DNA of 64,000 bases from Tubiluchus corallicola. Lineage: Eukaryota > Priapulida > Priapulimorpha > Priapulimorphida > Tubiluchidae. Under the pieces are notes generated by a model. The model made no database searches. It was not told the DNA's origin and saw only the letters and a list, made by a program, of their open reading frames with translations. The stretch's first letter is position 1. Each line of letters opens with the position of its first letter. The stretch lies in NCBI GenBank assembly GCA_030141605.1, contig JAQGDQ010000104.1, positions 105,001-169,000 on the forward strand, in the 5' to 3' direction. The position numbers and the translations under genes are program-made. This document shows positions 35,655 through 46,753 of the stretch, piece by piece.

Positions 35655-36149
35655 GCATAAGATTATCTATATCCATAAAATAAGACCAAAAATCCATAAA
35701 ATAAAATTTGAAAAATCCATAAAATAAAAAATGCATAAAATAAAAAATATTTTTTTTCGTGATTTTTTGTACAAAATAAGGCAGTTAAAACTGAATACAG
35801 GCATTGGATCGGAAACTTCAGCCTAGAGGGCATTCTACATTCGTACCAAATAGATGAATTATTTGAACTGAAGTGATGAATTACAAGGCATTGTCTCGTA
35901 AAATTTGATTAAATTTAAAGTGATATGAAACCGATAAATTAAAACGAAACCGATAAAATTAAAACTACGTGTTTAAAAACACGTTTCAAGCACTCCTGTT
36001 TTTACTTTTTAATTTATTTCCCCCTGGGCATCTCGTTCCAGATATAGCCTATTTCTTATTTTATTGATATCCATAAAATAAAATTTCAAAAATCCATAAA
36101 ATAAGCTATTTTATTTATTTTATACAAATCCATAATCTTATGCACCCTG
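35655..36149. mobile_element. MITE with GCATAAGATTAT inverted ends
   Basis: The left end GCATAAGATTAT and right end ATAATCTTATGCACCCTG are inverted copies; the left end seems to have lost its outer CAGGGT. The flanks CTCATACT (35647-35654) and GTCATACT (36150-36157) match at 7 of 8 positions, the 8-bp duplication expected of hAT elements. Both ends carry ATCCATAAAATAA repeats. Confidence 0.6.
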
Positions 36150-37276
36150 GTCATACTAGAGTGCAGCGAACCGTTCAAACACAAAAACGAGGTTCGTCAG
36201 CTGCTTAGCTCTAGGAATAATGCTTAGAGACACCAAATTCTTCTGTTACCTCTTCAATAGTTACCATGTAGACCAGGCTATCTTTTTCCTCTCCTGGCAA
36301 AATCTGAAATCTGGTCTCAATCAGTAAAAGCTGACAGAACAGATTTTTTCAGGGCTTAGGGCATTCGCTATATGTCTAAGATATTTGCCTGTTCCAGACA
36401 TTACACAGAGTGCACACGTAGTACTGTACGTGCAATATCCATTCAAGGAACCAATCCAATCATCAAATATAACCTACCTACTACTCTGTGACTTTTTCCA
36501 CAATTCCTAAAAAATATTGCCCTTATAAGCTGGCAGCAGCCATCTTGTCAGTCATCTTGAATACTGTGGCCACATTGGATAATTTTCGATTGACTCCATA
36601 TCCAAAATTAATCAACTGGGTGTATTTTAGCATTGTACAAAGCTGCACGCTTTTAAGGCAAAATGGGCAATTCCATCATTTTTGAAACATTTGCAGCCAT
36701 CTTGGCTGTCATCTTGAAATTGGGTGATATTATAGGGGCACTTAAGCATCAGACATGGATTCCTTGACCTTGAAAACCTATATTAAGACACCTTAATTAG
36801 TATTGTATATCATATTTTGTATGTTAAATGTATATACTCAAATATTATTTGTATATTTGTACCTGCAAAAAAAAGGTTAATAAAGGTTAATACCTGTCCT
36901 TGTCTCGTGTTAACTGACGCTCTGTTAACTGACGCTCATATTTATCATATTTATCAAAGCCGCGAAGTAACATAACTTATGCTTTTTGAAGCGTGCAGGA
37001 CGAATTTATCACTTCGTTGTTGTTGTTGTTGTTTTCGTTATTATTGTCGTGAATTTTATTCTAACACGGCCGGGATTTCAGTAGATTAAATTTTAAAACC
37101 AGATCACAAAAAACATCCAAACTCCAAAATAAATTTAAAAATTTATAATTACACAAGTTTAGGTCAGAGCGGAAAAACGCAACCGTTCTGAGCCAAAGTC
37201 ATGCCACACCTCCCTAAGCTGGTCCAAAAACGTTCCTAGTTCTAACAAGTATCAATCCTCCAATCAAATCCATAAC

Positions 37277-37278
37277 AA

Positions 37279-37329
<51 letters not shown>

Positions 37330-37432
37330 TTATTATTAATATTATTATTATTATTATTATTATTATCTATATATATATATATATATGGATATACAGTATA
37401 TATAATATTATAATATACATATATAATATCAT

Positions 37433-37503
<71 letters not shown>

Positions 37504-37520
37504 TATATATATATATATAT
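37277..37520. repeat. (ATT)n, (TA)n and (ATACAT)n microsatellites
   Basis: (TTA)n at 37277-37366, (TA)n to about 37386, then about ten TATACA hexamers at 37434-37500 and a terminal (TA)n run. Simple sequence without coding potential. Confidence 0.95.
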
Positions 37521-37878
37521 TAATATGGATATATAACCGACGAGGCTACAACTCCGACGACGGCACCATTTTCGGCGATTTGTACGTCAAAGAAAAGGTC
37601 TCCACCCACAGATTTGCCATTGGGGTTTTTTTCGAATCGGGTCCACCGGGACGAACGGGAGGTAGGCGAAAAACTCCAAAAATGACCATTTTTTGCCATT
37701 TTTTGCAAAACGTATACCTCTTATTTCTAGAGAACGGAAAGCAGTAACAGCGGAAAACTGAGCCAAACTGCTATGAGTAAAGTAGGGCCATCTACCGCTT
37801 GAAAAGCAAAACTAAACTATTGTTGTGATTGTCCGGGAGCTCAAGGCTGAAAAATAAGATTGTTTTTGTTCGCTTAGC

Positions 37879-38345
37879 CTGGTAACTAATTTTTACCTAC
37901 ACCAGATGACAGAGGGAACCTAAGTGCTTACTGCCTGGGTGGCAGTACTAATTTTCAGGTGGGCCTTGTGGATGGTAAGGGGGCCATTTGTGGGACCATC
38001 CTCAAAAAGCCATGTTAGTGCAAATATGTAAGGGGTTATTCAATATTGCATTCGTCTAGGCCCTGAACATTTACTTTGTCTGGCATTGTATTATGATCAG
38101 TGTGTTCAACTGCATAGTAGTAGAAAAAATTTTGAATGGCCCATCATGGCATACTGCTCAAAAAACTGCCCCATCTCAGAAAAGCTCAAAAGCATATTTA
38201 TTGAAGCATTTTTCCTAGGCTAATTTCTTTTCTGCTTTTTACAAATGGACCCGTACCACCCACAAGGTCCACCAGAAAATTAATACTGCCACCCAGGCAA
38301 TAAGGTCCCTCCTATCACCTGTTATAAGTAAAAATTGCTTACCAG
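37879..38345. mobile_element. 467-bp MITE with ~105-bp terminal inverted repeats
   Basis: The left arm begins CTGGTAACTAATTTTTAC and the right arm ends as its complement (GTAAAAATTGCTTACCAG). Shared blocks include GCCTGGGTGGCAGTA, TAATTTTC and the GGxCCTTGTGGxTGGTA word. The arms stay alignable to about 105 bp. No transposase frame and no clean target duplication were seen. Confidence 0.75.
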
Positions 38346-39284
38346 ATTTATGAAATGACAGCAGACTTACCAATCGAAACTCATTTTCCTGCCCTCGTTT
38401 TGAGCTTGGACTCCTAGTTTATGAAGTGGATTAACGACTAATGACGCATATTATTGGCTGTTATTATATTAACATAGTTACGATGTCTATCTATGGTGCT
38501 TCACGTCACGTAGCGAACAGTAATCCGTGAACAAAAGGTGTTTTTATTAGTTTGTAATCGCATGCTCTAGGTTTTTCTAAAGCTTAATGAAGTCCATTCT
38601 ATTGCTATTGTGAAACATTACTATAATTTCATAAATGAGTTTGTGCCGATGTATAATAAAGATCTACCACTGGTTTATAATTTTAATGTCCATTCCTATC
38701 CTATAAGGCAACAGTTCCAGACGCATTATTACAAAACACCTAAACATCTCGGCCTGCCTTTTACATTATAGGCCTACCGCTCCTAATATAATCAAATAAG
38801 CTCCCCGATAATATTAAATTTAAGTTGTTTAATAATAAAAAATTATGACTGACGCTACATAGTTAAAGGATTAAAAGAGTATTTATCACTCTTCTTATAG
38901 TCGTGTAATTATCCTGATTACGCCTACTACATGAATGTAACTTATTAAACATTTCAATATCTATAATAATAACTTGTTATTAAACCTTATTAATAAAACA
39001 GAAATTTATTTTTAATCTTTGACAGTATCTTGAGTATGAAAGATTGTCATATATTTACTTGTTAAATGACTGTTTCTTAACTGCGATCCTTTTATCACGC
39101 GTGATTCTTGAATCATGTGACAGTATCACCTACGTATCACTTGCCGTGATGTATCCTGTTAAATATTATTTCCGATAGCTGCCACGTCTACAGGTTTGTT
39201 GTGGCAGTCTCCATGACATCTATGATTGCACATTGTATGTAAAATATTGTTTGTCTAAGAACTGTCAAAATAAATTGCTTACTG

Positions 39285-39356
39285 CTGCTACTGCTGCTGC
39301 TGCTACTGCTGCTGCTGCTGCTACTCCTGCTGCTGCTGTTGCTGCTCCTACTGCTG

Positions 39357-39399
<43 letters not shown>

Positions 39400-39450
39400 T
39401 ACTGCTGCTGCTGCTGTTGCTGCTCCTGCTCCTGCTGCTCCTGCCGTTAC

Positions 39451-39496
<46 letters not shown>

Positions 39497-39535
39497 ACTA
39501 CTACTGCTGCTACTGCTGCTACTGCTACTACTACT
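39285..39535. repeat. (CTG)n interrupted trinucleotide array
   Basis: About 250 bp of CTG with CTA, CTC and GTT interruptions, roughly 400 bp upstream of the class C receptor start. Polyalanine, polyleucine and polyserine frames across it are artefacts. Confidence 0.95.
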
Positions 39536-39931
39536 TACTGTGGACTCGTTATTCATTTCGAACAAAAATAAAAGTTGACTGGAGTTTCTGTTTTGCTGAT
39601 AATCTCAGACAAGCCAGCTATTGTTGCTGCCCCTAAGAACTATCTAACTTCAGAAATAAGAAGCTTATCTTTCAATATCGTTACTAAAGGGCATAATAAG
39701 TATTCATCATACTAGCTACTGCAGGGCTTAATAAATATTACCTTTCAGAAGCTTATATGTAAGTGTCATGCTTGACAAAAGGAAGCTTTTAGCATAGTGT
39801 TCCAACGGAAACGATAGAGCTAAAAGAAGAAACTGCGCAGTTGCGCACTTCCTCATCGTCAAGTAGGAATCTCATAAAGTCATATTGAAGTAAATAAAAG
39901 AGCAGATAAAGGAGGCAATTTCTCAATTAAC

Positions 39932-42334
39932 ATGAATTTTAAGGACATTTTCTTGCTTATAGAAAGCATCCTAACGCTGGCTGATAGCATTAAAGTTGAC
40001 GTTCCAGATCTAAATGAAGGCTACTTGACGTTGCCAGGAGACTTGATGGTGGGCATTGTAACCCCAATACACAAGTATAGTGCCACACGTCCTTGCGGCG
40101 ATGACGTTGATCCCACGCTCATTCCCGGAGCGCTTTCTTACATTTATGAGGTGGATCAGATCAACAAAGATGAACGCCTTCTAAAAAATATTACTCTTGG
40201 TTATACGATGGTGGACAGCTGCTATAAAGGAACTACTGGGCTAGCGCAAACAGTTAATTTCATCAAAGTCCATTCTGAGAATAACAACATGTCAAACAAA
40301 GTTGAAGAAACAACCAATGACCCTCTGTCTGTCATTTATTCTATAGGAACACCTTCTCCACTTTGTAGACAATGTGATGTAGTTGCAGTAATAGGCGACA
40401 TGGATAGTAGAATTGTAATGAAGCAGGCAGATCTACTTAGTTTACTTCAAATTCCTCAGCTATCACCAGCCGGATCATCAGATCAACTGAACGATAAACA
40501 AAAATACAGCTATCTAATGCGAATGTCTGAACCTGCGAGTAGGTATCTGCATATAGCTAAAGACTTAATTTTCAAGTTCAAGTGGAAGTATATTAATATT
40601 GTTGCTGCAAAGGGCGAATATGGAACATCGCAAGCAAAGTATTTGATTAATTTGCTTAAAGATACAGGAGTCTGTATAGCAGCATTGGAGGAATTGTCTA
40701 GACAACCAGGGAAAGTAGAATACAGGAAAGTAGCTAAAAACCTGTTGAAATACAAATCAGCAAGAGTAATATTTGCAGCCACGTATCCAGGAATGATAGA
40801 GGGCATTTGTGAAGAACTAGCAAGCTTAGGAGAACGAAATCATTTTTTGTGGGTTGGAATGCGTGCAGCTTCTGACTCAACCTTCATTGGTGTAGAGCAC
40901 TGCATGAGAGGCGGTCTTTTGATCAACAGGAAAAGTTTACAAAGAACAAAATTTTTAGAGTGGTGGCACAACGCGAACCTGGACACATTCAGGCAGAACA
41001 GGTGGTTTAGTCGCTTTTGGGAGTTATCGTTTAACTGTACCGTTGGTGTTCATGAAAAATATCAATCATGTGATAAGGTCAATGGCAGACTGAAGCACGT
41101 TTGGATGATGGACATTAACAGATACATGGGCTACACAGCCAGAGTTGTTGCCCATGCCTTACATAACTTGATTGAATCAAAATGCCCCAACGTATCCGGA
41201 CACATGGCACGATCTTGCGTCACAGGACCACTTCTGCTATCCCATATGAAGAGAGTTAAATTTCTTACTGATGATCAGGAAACAGTAGAGTTCAATGCTA
41301 ATGGTGATTTCGTTGGCACGTATAACATAATAAATTTTCAAGAGAAGGCGGATGGAGCATTTGAGAAAAAAGTAATTAAAACGTTTAAGCTTAGTGACGA
41401 CTATATAGATGATATTAATGCTGGCGACATCCAGTGGCCGGGAAAAAATCGCGTTGCCGCCCCGGAATCTGTGTGTAGTCACGAGTGCCCCAAAAGGCAT
41501 TACACGATTTATCTGGAAGTTTCCTGCTGTTGGAAGTGCCAGCCTTGCGAACAGAATGCTTACCTGTTAAAGAATAACTCTGACTGCATTCCATGTCCAA
41601 TTTTTCACTGGCCAGATGACGAAGAGGATAGCCAATGTATCCGAATCATTGCTGATTACCTAAAATGGACCGACAGTGCAGCTATAGCTTTGTCTGTCCT
41701 TACAGGACTGGGCATACTTTTATCTCTATGTGCCGCTCTGATGTTCCGGAAAAAATGGTCTGACAGACTGATAAAAGCTTGTAGTCGTGAGTTAAGTTGC
41801 TTTATGCTTTTGGGCATAGTTGCCAGTTTCTTTATTGTGTTTTCCCTTCTTCACAAACCATCACACTTTACTTGCGTAGTGAACAGATACAGTTTTGCCG
41901 TTGCTTTCACGGCTATATATTCCCCTCTTCTTTCCAGAACAAACAGGATTTATCGAATCTTCAAAGGTGGCGTTGACCCACAGTTTGTTCGCTGGTACTG
42001 GCAGATTGGCTTTTCTGCAGTGGGCGTGATTTTGCAGGTGAGCTATTCTTCCTTTTTTATAGGTGTATAAGCATCCTGTTTCTGCTTCACAAATGTACGA
42101 CAGGATTCCTTTAGGATTTGTAAGCATTCTATAAAGTGAAGCATATTCCCACTCTTAACTCCTTAATTCTTTCTAATTCTTCTTACTCCTCCTAAAAATG
42201 ATGTTATTTTTTCTAAAGTTGATCCTGTGCCAGTTATCCCTCATGAAATACAGAAGTGCGCAGTAATTTTTTTAGTTAGGTTGAATAGTTGCTTGATTAT
42301 TCACTTTGTTTAGGTTGGCTATTTATCGGTCTAA

Positions 42335-42368
<34 letters not shown>

Positions 42369-43232
42369 CGCTTGTTCAATTGCCTTGACGTTTATAGTGG
42401 TAATGCAGTTATCTCTATTCTATCTGTGAAGGAAAACTAGAATTTTTTTAATAAATTTTTGTTACGTCTACATGCTTCTACGTTTCAGGTATGTATAACA
42501 ACTATAATTGCCATTATTGACGTCCCACGAGTTGTCGAGGAGCAAAAAATACCAACTGAGCGCTACACAGAACTGTACTGTTACCAGGCAAGCGCATTTT
42601 GTTTTCACTGCCTTCTCAATAATTTTATAGATATATTCTTAAACGTATCAGGGTGCTCAATTGTAGAGATTTTGACAAAACAACGAGAAAAATAGTCCAG
42701 TCAAAATTCAAAGTATTCTTACATCGTCAAGTCCTTTAACAAGAATAGAAAACGATTTGCGTGTAGAATTTGCATTTGTTAAATGAACCCGTTCATTTTC
42801 TTACAGAATTTCAATGAAGTCATCATCTCTGTGTTTTACAACTTTATCCTCGTTCTCTTCTGTACCTATTATGGCTTCAAGACGCGTCACGTCCCCCAGA
42901 ATTTCAACGAGTCTCGTTACATTGGATTTTGCGCCTACACAACGGTTATCATGTGGCTTGCAGCAGCACCAACCTACTACACTACAAACAATTGGAAGCA
43001 AAAGAATGTTATTTTTGCTACTACTATCATATTCAACAGCTTTAATGCTTTGATCTTTCTGTTTGGCTCAAAGTTATTTGCTCTGACCTTCGTTCAAGAG
43101 TCATCTGTCAGTGTTAGAACAAGACCCTTAAGCATAATCAACATAGCAACTTCATCCATTGCACAGAGTTCAAAGAAGGTAAACACTTCAGTGGTAAAAC
43201 AAAACACCAGCAAGGACAAACCTGACAATTAA
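39932..43232 (+). CDS. Class C GPCR, metabotropic-glutamate-receptor-like, 3 exons
   Basis: Exons 39932-42037, 42489-42587 and 42807-43232, all phase 0; product 876 aa, normal for mGluRs. A hydrophobic N-terminus (about 1-20) may be a signal peptide. Residues about 35-485 form the Venus-flytrap ligand domain (GDLMVGIVTPIH; IPQLSPAGSSDQLND; KGEYG). C515-C569 is a nine-cysteine domain with all nine cysteines, then seven transmembrane segments from about 580 (SRELSCFMLLGI; LLSRTNRIYRIF; PQNFNESRYIGFC). The intron 2 donor appears to be GC (CAG|gcaagc), as no GT donor keeps the frame. At sites that bind the glutamate backbone in mGluRs the sequence differs (YAST becomes PAGS; GAAASSVS becomes GDMDSRIV), whereas the GxYG tyrosine is kept; so the ligand may not be glutamate (inference). 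The Ser/Thr-rich tail ends KDKPDN. The start could lie upstream if a further 5' exon exists. Confidence 0.88.
42588..42806 (+). other. Probable GC-AG intron of the class C receptor
   Basis: Exon 2 ends TACCAG and the intron starts gcaagc, close to the known GC-donor consensus AG|GCAAGT. The exon 3 acceptor is ttcttacag. The GT dinucleotides just upstream give phase 1 or would hit a stop (TTT CAA TGA) after joining. The junction yields YCYQ-NFNE, consistent with the mGluR extracellular loop 2 to TM5 region. Confidence 0.7.
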
Positions 43233-45084
43233 GAAGGACGGAAGAGCAAACGGAATTCATTCGATTGATTCTTCAGATCACAGAGTTTGCTCACTGCACC
43301 GTAGTTCAATATTCACGCTTGCAATTCACTACTTAGATAGGATTAACAGATATCTAAGCCCAACGTGTCTGAAGTTGCTGTTTCTATTTCTTGAGATACA
43401 CTAGTTTTGTTCTTTACGTCTCATGCCGGTACTTTTTAGGCCCAACTACTTGACTTGATAGATGGCGTTATCTGTAGCCACTTACTGCGTGTGCTAATGA
43501 ACTTTCAGGTTTTCGGGGTAACAATATAAGGGCCGGTATTTTGTCCAGTGTTTTTTGTCTTTACTTAGCGATCTGCTACAAATTCTGCGTTCATCTCATA
43601 AGAAATTATAAATATTATTATACAGATGGTGTCAAAATTTTCAGTTAGCCAAAAAGAACGCTTTCATTTGCTGCAGGGGACTTTGCAAAAGCTTAATGCC
43701 TAAATTAACAATTGGTATCTAAAAATAATGTTGCTGTTCGTAAGAATGCAGTGTCAGTCAAACAGCTTTAAGAAACAGTAATTCGAATAGCCATCGGTTC
43801 ATCGTTTCGTACAAAATTGTGAAAGACGTAGAATTCACTAAATGGCTTCTTTTTCATTGTAAACTGTATATTCCTCAAATTGCAGTGCTTTAAAATGTTG
43901 TGGTTTTTCTTTGTATGTTTTCAATTGAATTTTTTGCTAATTGTTAGTGTCGACACTGAGTGTGCTAAGTCTACTTCGTAAGTACAAAACGTGTGTTATT
44001 TCTAATGGTTTTTAAAAAGACTCAAGAAGCTAAAGACGGATTAAAAGACGTACGCGCGACGTTTGTACTAGCATTAAGGCTGAACAGCCAATATACCCGA
44101 ATTCTGTTAAATATTTATAATGTTAAGTCCTGGTTTTAGACTGCCATGTTTCTTAGTACTCAAATGTATATATTAGTCGTGATATTAACAAATGCAGAAT
44201 TCTTTCAAATTAAAGACACCAATTTGAAGTGGTTGCACGCGTATGCCGATTTTAGATTTAATGTTGTTTGCAGTAAGTAATCCATGCAGCATCATCGACA
44301 AGTTTACATGTCTAGGGCGCTAAATGCCACATTTATGTCACGAGGAAATGACAATATCTTTACGACAAACCTCTGTTCCCCTGTACGCTTTGTTGTAAAT
44401 CTGTTGTCGAGCAAAACATACCAGGTTGAGATTGTTTAATTCCAGAATGGTGTTTCACAATTTAATGAGTGAAATTTATGAAGGGAAATTAATTTCTTGT
44501 TCTAACAACAAGAGTTAAAAACACAAGGAGAGTTGCCCAGTGATAAAAAACAATTATGAAATATGCCGCAATCGGTTTTAAATCTCTTTTGCTTGAATTA
44601 AAGACCATATTAAAAACTTTTGGCATGAACTAATTGTTTATGTACGTAATGTCCGTGCGTGTCTATTTCAATTTTTAATGTATTGCTAAACTGTATCTAT
44701 AAATAGTGGCAGCCATTTTGAGTTTGAATATGATATGTCTATATATTGTTTAAATAGAAAGTCGGTTGCACAGTTGTTCATTGCAGGACGTTTTTAACTA
44801 ATAGTTATACATAAACAGACCAACTATCAGCTCACGATTTTAACTCATTTCTGACAGTCTAAATTGCTTTCTTGCGAACTAAATTTTAATTTTGCTGAAT
44901 CGAACTAAAAAAGAAATGCTCCCACATCCAGTCACCCTCTTTAATTAGCTCATTTCGTTATTTTGCACAGAAAACAATCGCGATCAACAACTATATTTAG
45001 CTACGCATGACGTTATTCTGCGATTTTGAATTACCGATAGCGAAGTTACTGTAAAATTGTTTCAGGATTTAACTTCATCAGCTT

Positions 45085-45519
<435 letters not shown>

Positions 45520-45522
<3 letters not shown>

Positions 45523-45768
45523 TACCAGTATTGACAAGTATTGAGGGCTGGTCTTGAGAATAAAGCAGTTTTTCTTTCAACTGTTCTTTCCTTTAACAAC
45601 TGTATAACTCCATATTTTCTCTTCGAAATGCTTCTCCGGCGTTCTAACAGTTCAAAATTTTTCTGGACACCAACCATGGTAGCGACCGCCCAACACCCTC
45701 CCCCCAACCCCGATTCGGCCTCACACGCCCCACTTCCCCGGGCCTCGCCTAGGCTGACATAGGCCCTG
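45520..45768. mobile_element. 5'-truncated copy of the 63350-63817 hAT-type MITE
   Basis: GGTCTTGAGAATAAAGCAG, CTTTAACAACTGTATAACTC, TCTCCGGCGTTCTA and the right terminus CTAGGCTGACATAGGCCCTG match 63634-63817 closely. The left half, including the left terminal repeat, is missing and replaced by the (CT)n tract; the intact copy also has a CT-rich stretch (63462-63481) internally. Confidence 0.8.
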
Positions 45769-46061
45769 CCGACTGTAAAACAGATGATATGCCTCAGTGA
45801 ATTGATAGCAATACTAGATGCTCGCTTTTTTTAGTTGTACGCCGAGATGGGTAAAAAACGTTGTCTTGTCTTGCAACAAAGACTGTAGATATAGGCTGCA
45901 GTCATATATTCTGTCCTGGTGACATTTTGAACAATCCTCGTTTTTACACAATTATTGACACATTGGCCAGTGAACATAAAAGATCCTACTTTCCAAAGAA
46001 TCTGCCGACTCGACACTCGTCGTGGTGTTCTTATCATATGACTCCTACGACTACGTAGTAA

Positions 46062-46670
46062 GAAGACGGAAGTGGGAAGACGGAGTTACCTGAGCACAAA
46101 CGTATAATCATCACAAGAATAAGGGTCTCAGCACACAATCTAGCTATAGAAACAGGTCGTTGGGCAAATGTACCTCGTGAGCGCAGGCTGTGTCTTTGTG
46201 GAGAAATTCAAACAGAAGAGTATTTTTTGTGCGAGTGCCATGAAAATGCACTTTATAGATCACTGTACGCATTAAATTATAGTAATATTGAAATTTATTT
46301 GATGGAGAATTAATGTCAATGGGTAGTTTCAGTTACGACTGTATGCATAGATTTTTTAATTAAATAGTATAGCTTTGTTAGCGGATATATAACCGCATCA
46401 CGGAGATTATCATATAGGTAAAATATTTGTTTAATACATGTGTACAAATGCTTAGTAAATAGTGTTTTTTTTCGCTTCATGGAGTTTACAACTAAATTTA
46501 TATATCTGTATGTATAACTGTGCAGCTATGTTGAGTCAAATTGTTAGTATGATCTGGAAATCATTACCTGAGCTCTGCCCGCTGATAAAACCATCGGGTG
46601 GGCGTCAAGTTTGTAATTTTCGTGTTGGAAATGTGATTTTCAGAAATAAAATATCTATCTATCTATCTAC
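46062..46670 (+). mobile_element. Truncated non-LTR retrotransposon, 3' end
   Basis: Frame 46062-46313 (83 codons, then TAA) encodes the C-terminal tail typical of some reverse-transcriptase ORFs: RIRVSAHNLAIETGRW, PRERRLCLCG, then CECH, a small Cys/His motif. The next 350 bp is an AT-rich 3' UTR that ends AATAAAATA followed by a (TCTA)n tail at about 46651-46668. The reverse transcriptase core is absent, so this is a dead 5'-truncated copy. Confidence 0.65.
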
Positions 46671-46753
46671 GACATACATTTCGACGAAAGTATTTTTCTC
46701 ATGCTCCTGAAGTGACATGGGAAAATAATCATTTATTTTGTTGATTTCGGTAG

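Larger units (their letters stand above)
33747..39931. other. Repeat-dense intergenic region between divergent genes
   Basis: Separates the start of the SAM-domain gene (-) from the start of the class C receptor gene (+). It contains a (TTG)n tract (34530-34572), two diverged 135-bp tandem units (34593-34885), direct repeats of about 100 bp (35250-35347 and 36226-36325), two MITE-type elements (35655-36149, 37879-38345), (ATT)n and (ATACAT)n microsatellites (37277-37520) and a (CTG)n block (39285-39535). I find no gene. Promoters of both flanking genes should lie at its two ends, but no specific elements were identified. Confidence 0.55.

Noticed and set aside
39188-39578. Polyserine, polyalanine and polyleucine frames
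   Set aside because: Three frames of one (CTG)n array; no unique flanking coding sequence.
42459-42695. 78-codon frame as a separate gene
   Set aside because: Its useful part is exon 2 of the class C receptor (42489-42587); the remainder is read-through into the intron.
43947-43976. Micro-exon candidate flanked by TTAG and GTAAGTAC
   Set aside because: Only 30 bp, with no partner exon in phase.
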